The notes under the pieces were generated by a model. It was not told the DNA's origin and did no database searches. It was given only the letters and a program-made list of their open reading frames with translations. From contig DASZQG010000214.1 in NCBI GenBank assembly GCA_035550075.1, positions 1-25,943 of the forward strand: a stretch of DNA of 25,943 bases. The letters are read 5' to 3'. This DNA comes from AWTP1-13 sp035550075. GTDB lineage: Bacteria; Pseudomonadota; Alphaproteobacteria; Rhizobiales; Hyphomicrobiaceae. Made by a program: the position numbers and the translations under genes. Every line of letters begins with the position of its first letter. The first letter of the stretch is position 1. Shown piece after piece: positions 22,869 to 25,943 of this stretch.

Positions 22869-23936
22869 TCAGTACGAGAAAGGCCAGACCCGGAAGTAGT
22901 TGCGGATATTGCGCCACAACCGGTTCAGGCCCTCAGGCTCGATGACCAGGAAAAATATGATCAGCCCTCCGAACAGGACGAGCCGCACGCTCGACACCAC
23001 GCTGGAAAGCTCGCCCTCGTTGAGGAACAGGCCCGCCAGCGGCTCCATCACCAGGCGAATTACGATCGGCAGCATCGTGACGAAGATGGCTCCGAAGATG
23101 GAGCCGAGCACCGAGCCGAGGCCGCCGATGATGATCATGGCCAGGTAGTCGATCGAGACGTTGATCTGGAACTGCTCGTAGTTGGCGATGCCGAGATAGT
23201 ACGTATACAGCACGCCGCATACCCCGGCATAGAACGAGGAGATGGCGAACGACAGCAGCTTGTAGCGATAGATGTCGACGCCGATGATCTCCGCCGCAAT
23301 GTCCTGGTCGCGGATGGCGACGAAGGCGCGGCCGATGCGGCTCCTGACGAGATTGAGTGTGGCTACCGTCGCCAGCGCCGCAAAGAACAGCAGAAAGAAA
23401 TAGAGCTGGCCCTGGGTCTTCATGTGGTGGCCCCACAGCGTCGGGCGGGGGACCTCGATGGAAGCCTGTGCCCCGCCGGAAATGGCAGGCGTGTGGTTGA
23501 TGATCCACTCGATGATGAGCTGGCCCGCAAGCGTGGCGATGGCCAGGTACAGGCCTTTGATGCGCAGGCTCGGGATGCCGACGATCGCGCCGACCAGGGC
23601 GGCCATCATCCCTCCGGCCGGCAGCGTAACCCAGAACGGCATGTGGGCGTGTACCGCCAGGTTGGCGGCGGTATAGGCGCCAACCGACATGAACGCCGCG
23701 TGCCCGACTGAGATCTGGCCCGTGTAGCCGACCAGGATGTTGAGGCCGAGCGCACCGACGATGGCGATCAGTACCAGGTTGAGAATGGACAGATAATAGT
23801 CATCGAGCGCCAGAGGTATGATCACCGCGAACAACAGCACGATCATCGCCACAGTCCAGCGCGCAATCGGCAGCGGATAGAGCGCCATGTCCGCGGCGTA
23901 GCTCGTCTTGAACGTTCCGGACTCGCGATGCAGCAT
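22869..23936 (-). CDS. livM: LIV-type ABC importer permease, LivM
   Basis: This 355-aa inner-membrane permease is a LivM. Its N-terminus, ESGTFKTSYAADMALYPLP, is characteristic of LivM proteins from ligase-linked LIV clusters. LivM marks are YTGQISVGHAAFMSVGAYTAA, SLRIKGLYLAIATLA, AFVAIRDQDIAAEIIGVD and IIIGGLGSVLGSIFGA, with about eight to ten hydrophobic segments. It starts 19 bp after livH and ends 34 bp before the binding-protein gene, in the same operon. Confidence 0.93.
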   Translation of the reverse strand: MLHRESGTFKTSYAADMALYPLPIARWTVAMIVLLFAVIIPLALDDYYLSILNLVLIAIVGALGLNILVGYTGQISVGHAAFMSVGAYTAANLAVHAHMPFWVTLPAGGMMAALVGAIVGIPSLRIKGLYLAIATLAGQLIIEWIINHTPAISGGAQASIEVPRPTLWGHHMKTQGQLYFFLLFFAALATVATLNLVRSRIGRAFVAIRDQDIAAEIIGVDIYRYKLLSFAISSFYAGVCGVLYTYYLGIANYEQFQINVSIDYLAMIIIGGLGSVLGSIFGAIFVTMLPIVIRLVMEPLAGLFLNEGELSSVVSSVRLVLFGGLIIFFLVIEPEGLNRLWRNIRNYFRVWPFSY

Positions 23937-23955
23937 GCGTGTGCTCCAGCGCCTC

Positions 23956-24852
23956 CTATACCCGCTCGATCTTGTGCGTGCCGAACAGGCCGTACGGACG
24001 GAACATCAGGGCGATGATCATGAGCACATACGGTGCGAAATCCTTGGTGCCACCGCCGACATAAGGGTCGAGATAGCCGGCGGCGAAGCTCTCGACCACG
24101 CCGACGATCAGCCCGCCGACCACCGCGCCGATGATCGAATCGAGCCCGCCGAGGATCACCACCGGGAACACCTTGAGGCCGACGAGGGCCAGGTGCACGT
24201 CGACGCCCAGCATGCTGCCCCAGATCACGCCGCCAAAGGCGGAAACCACGCCGGCCATGCCCCATGCGAGCGCGAAGTAGCGCTCGACATTGATGCCCAT
24301 GGCCATCGCCACCTGCTGGTTGTCGGCCACCGCGCGCATGGCGATGCCCATCCGGCTCTTCATGAAGAACCAGGTGAAAAGGCCGAGAAACGCCAGTGTA
24401 ACGACGACGCCCAGCACCTGGATCGGCGGCAGCGTCGCCGACCAGATCTGGATCGGCGTATCGCCGATGCCGAGCGAAATTGCCCGGGTTTCGCCGCCGA
24501 CGGTGATCGGCGGCAGCCCCCGCAGCATTGCGCCCAGGCCGATGGTTGCCATGATCACGGCAATGATCGGCCGGCCCAGCAGCGGTCGCAGCACGATCCG
24601 CTCCAGCGCGAAGCTGAACAGGATCATGACCGCCACGGCGGCGGCGACGCCGACGACCGCCGGCACGCCCTCGATACCCAGCACCAGCGCGGCGACGAAG
24701 CCGGCCAGCATCACGAATTCGCCCTGGGCGAAGTTGATGGCGTCGGTGGCCTTGTAGACCAGCACGAACCCAAGCGCGATCAGCGCATACAGCATGCCGA
24801 TCGACAGGCCGTTCACCAGCAGGGCAAAGGCGAATTCCAACTCACCGGACAT
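23956..24852 (-). CDS. livH: LIV-type ABC importer permease, LivH
   Basis: This 298-aa inner-membrane permease pairs with LivM. The N-terminus NGLSIGMLYALIALGFVLVYKATDAINFAQGEFVML is the standard LivH beginning in its parts, followed by MRAVADNQQVAMAMGINVER and VILGGLDSIIGAVVGGLIVG. GAGGAG (24866-24861) lies 8 nt before the ATG and overlaps the stop codon of the ligase gene, so the two genes are closely coupled. In contrast with the left-hand importer, LivH and LivM are separate chains here. Confidence 0.93.
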   Translation of the reverse strand: MSGELEFAFALLVNGLSIGMLYALIALGFVLVYKATDAINFAQGEFVMLAGFVAALVLGIEGVPAVVGVAAAVAVMILFSFALERIVLRPLLGRPIIAVIMATIGLGAMLRGLPPITVGGETRAISLGIGDTPIQIWSATLPPIQVLGVVVTLAFLGLFTWFFMKSRMGIAMRAVADNQQVAMAMGINVERYFALAWGMAGVVSAFGGVIWGSMLGVDVHLALVGLKVFPVVILGGLDSIIGAVVGGLIVGVVESFAAGYLDPYVGGGTKDFAPYVLMIIALMFRPYGLFGTHKIERV

Positions 24853-24864
24853 CCGCTGTTCTCC

Positions 24865-25943
24865 TCAGGCCGCCATCAGGCCGCGCTGGTCGGCGCCGGC
24901 AACGTCATGCACGGTGAGCGTGGCGGCCAGCGAACTCTTGCGGCCGTCTTCGAAGGTGATGTCCATCACCAGCCGCGCTTCCTTGCCGCCGCCGTAGAAT
25001 GCATCGGTGACCGGCGCGTACTTTTCGGCGACGAAGCCGCGGCGCACCTTGCGGCTGCGGGTCATTTCCGCATCGTCCGCGTCCAGGTCCTTGCTGAGGA
25101 GAACAATGCGGCGCACTTGCAGTGCGGGCGGCAGCGTGGCGTTGATCTTTAGCACCTCGCTGACGATGAGTTGCGCAACTTCCGGCTTGCGGCTCAGGTC
25201 CATGTAGTTGGTGTAGGGCAGGTTGCGGCCCTCGGCCCACTTGCCCACCGTGCTCATGTCGATCGCGATCATGGACGACACGAACGCGCGCTGGTCGCCG
25301 AACGCCACCGCCTCGCGAATGTAGGGGCTGAACTTCAGCTTGTTCTCGATGAACTGCGGCGCGAACGGCGTGCCGTCGGCGAGCTTGCCCACGTCCTTAG
25401 CCCGGTCGATGATCGCGAGGTGGCCGCGTGGGTCGACGAGACCCGCATCGCCGGTCTTCAGCCAGCCGTCCGCGGTGATGGCTTCGCGTGTGGCTTCCTC
25501 CTGCTTGTAGTAGCCCTGGAACACGCCGGGCCCGCGCACCTGCACCTCGCCGCGTTCGCCTATACGAACCTCGGTTCCCGGCAGGGTGCGCCCCACCGTG
25601 TTGGGATCAGCCTCGTCGTTGCCCTGCATGGCGACCAGTGCGCTGGCTTCGGTCGCCCCATAGATCTGCTTCAGGTTGATGCCGAACGAGCGCAGGAAGC
25701 GGAACGCATCCGGCCCCAGCGGCGCCCCGCCCGTCAGGCACCACTTGGCGCGCCTGAGACCGAGCTGGTCGCGCACCGGGCCGTACACCAGGAATTCGCC
25801 AAGCCGATACCCCAGGCGCATCGCCCAGGGGATCTGCTTGCCGTCGCTCTTCAGCAGCTCGCGGCGCTCGGCGAGGCGCCGAAAATACGAATAAATGAGC
25901 CGCTTCAGCAGGGAGGCGTCGGACGCCTTCACCTGCAGGTCGG
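24865..25943 (-). CDS. AMP-forming acyl-CoA ligase/synthetase, C-terminal part (cut by the right edge)
   Basis: This is the C-terminal ~359 residues of an ANL-superfamily enzyme that activates a carboxylic acid as acyl-AMP and then the CoA thioester. The frame is open to the last base, so the 5' part with the P-loop is outside. Visible motifs are GGAPLGPDAFRFLRSFG, YGATEASALVAMQ (core A5), GWLKTGDAGLVD (A7) and IIDRAKDVGKLADGTPFAPQFIE (A8 hinge, long-chain-synthetase style). The end of the protein, after RSRKVRRGFVAEKY, is an unusual extension that may carry a beta domain. Its stop lies 12 bp before livH. Being the most upstream gene seen, it probably shares a promoter with the importer. The acid is unknown: fatty or aromatic. 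Confidence 0.9.
   Translation of the reverse strand, partial: DLQVKASDASLLKRLIYSYFRRLAERRELLKSDGKQIPWAMRLGYRLGEFLVYGPVRDQLGLRRAKWCLTGGAPLGPDAFRFLRSFGINLKQIYGATEASALVAMQGNDEADPNTVGRTLPGTEVRIGERGEVQVRGPGVFQGYYKQEEATREAITADGWLKTGDAGLVDPRGHLAIIDRAKDVGKLADGTPFAPQFIENKLKFSPYIREAVAFGDQRAFVSSMIAIDMSTVGKWAEGRNLPYTNYMDLSRKPEVAQLIVSEVLKINATLPPALQVRRIVLLSKDLDADDAEMTRSRKVRRGFVAEKYAPVTDAFYGGGKEARLVMDITFEDGRKSSLAATLTVHDVAGADQRGLMAA

Noticed and set aside
1..25943. CRISPR arrays, tRNA or rRNA genes, insertion sequences, phage genes
   Set aside because: I found no regularly spaced repeats, no transposase or integrase sequence and no recognisable RNA gene; every large stretch is covered by metabolic, transport or regulatory genes.

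Overview
The window is high-GC DNA packed with genes in operons, often with 1-4 bp stop/start overlaps. It looks like the chromosome of an alphaproteobacterium, probably a soil or aquatic member of the Hyphomicrobiales (Rhizobiales). The pointers are a DUF992 exported protein, divergent oxyR/katG, a 6-hydroxynicotinate-reductase-like gene beside a molybdenum hydroxylase, and LIV-type importers paired with an acyl-CoA-ligase-type enzyme. There is no sign of a phage, insertion sequence, CRISPR array, rRNA or tRNA. Placement below order level cannot be read from the sequence.

Layout, left to right. (1) 1-3166, plus strand: the 3' part of a LIV-type ABC importer operon, made of a fused LivH-LivM permease cut by the left edge, LivG and LivF. 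(2) 3316-6500: oxyR (minus) and katG (plus) transcribed divergently from a 104-111 bp control region with a good katG promoter and repeated TGATCG boxes; structured extragenic palindromes flank the pair. (3) 13394-6672, minus strand: a MarR regulator, then an operon of FAD subunit, fused [2Fe-2S]-molybdopterin hydroxylase, 6-hydroxynicotinate-reductase-like iron-sulfur flavoenzyme and UPF0280/ApbE-like protein. A perfect 10-bp inverted repeat sits at the operon start, just downstream of a plausible promoter. (4) 13511-14492: a DUF992 exported protein (plus) and a small Cys-rich lipoprotein (minus), tail to tail. (5) 17964-14735, minus strand: an OpuC/EgtU-type importer (ATPase plus fused permease/binding protein), followed by a DUF1445 (putative hydro-lyase / D-glutamate cyclase family) gene. 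(6) 18074-19423, plus strand: a flavin disulfide reductase with a normal CxxxxC redox motif but no His-Glu dyad. (7) 25943-19433, minus strand: an AMP-forming ligase (cut by the right edge), LivH, LivM, a periplasmic binding protein and LivF, then a two-gene thiamine-diphosphate decarboxylase of the sulfopyruvate decarboxylase (ComD/ComE) type.

How the genes may work together. The region is catabolic and built around uptake: three separate ABC importers sit beside enzymes for oxidising, reducing, decarboxylating and CoA-activating small acids. The most interesting unit is (3). A molybdenum hydroxylase next to a 6-hydroxynicotinate reductase homologue suggests the reductive nicotinate (or related N-heteroaromatic) route known from Eubacterium barkeri, under a MarR repressor. 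The ring-opening enzymes expected after reduction are not in the window, so the substrate stays an inference. No gap between genes exceeds 300 bp; the largest are 6501-6671 (palindromic repeat) and 14493-14734 (only a weak hairpin seen).
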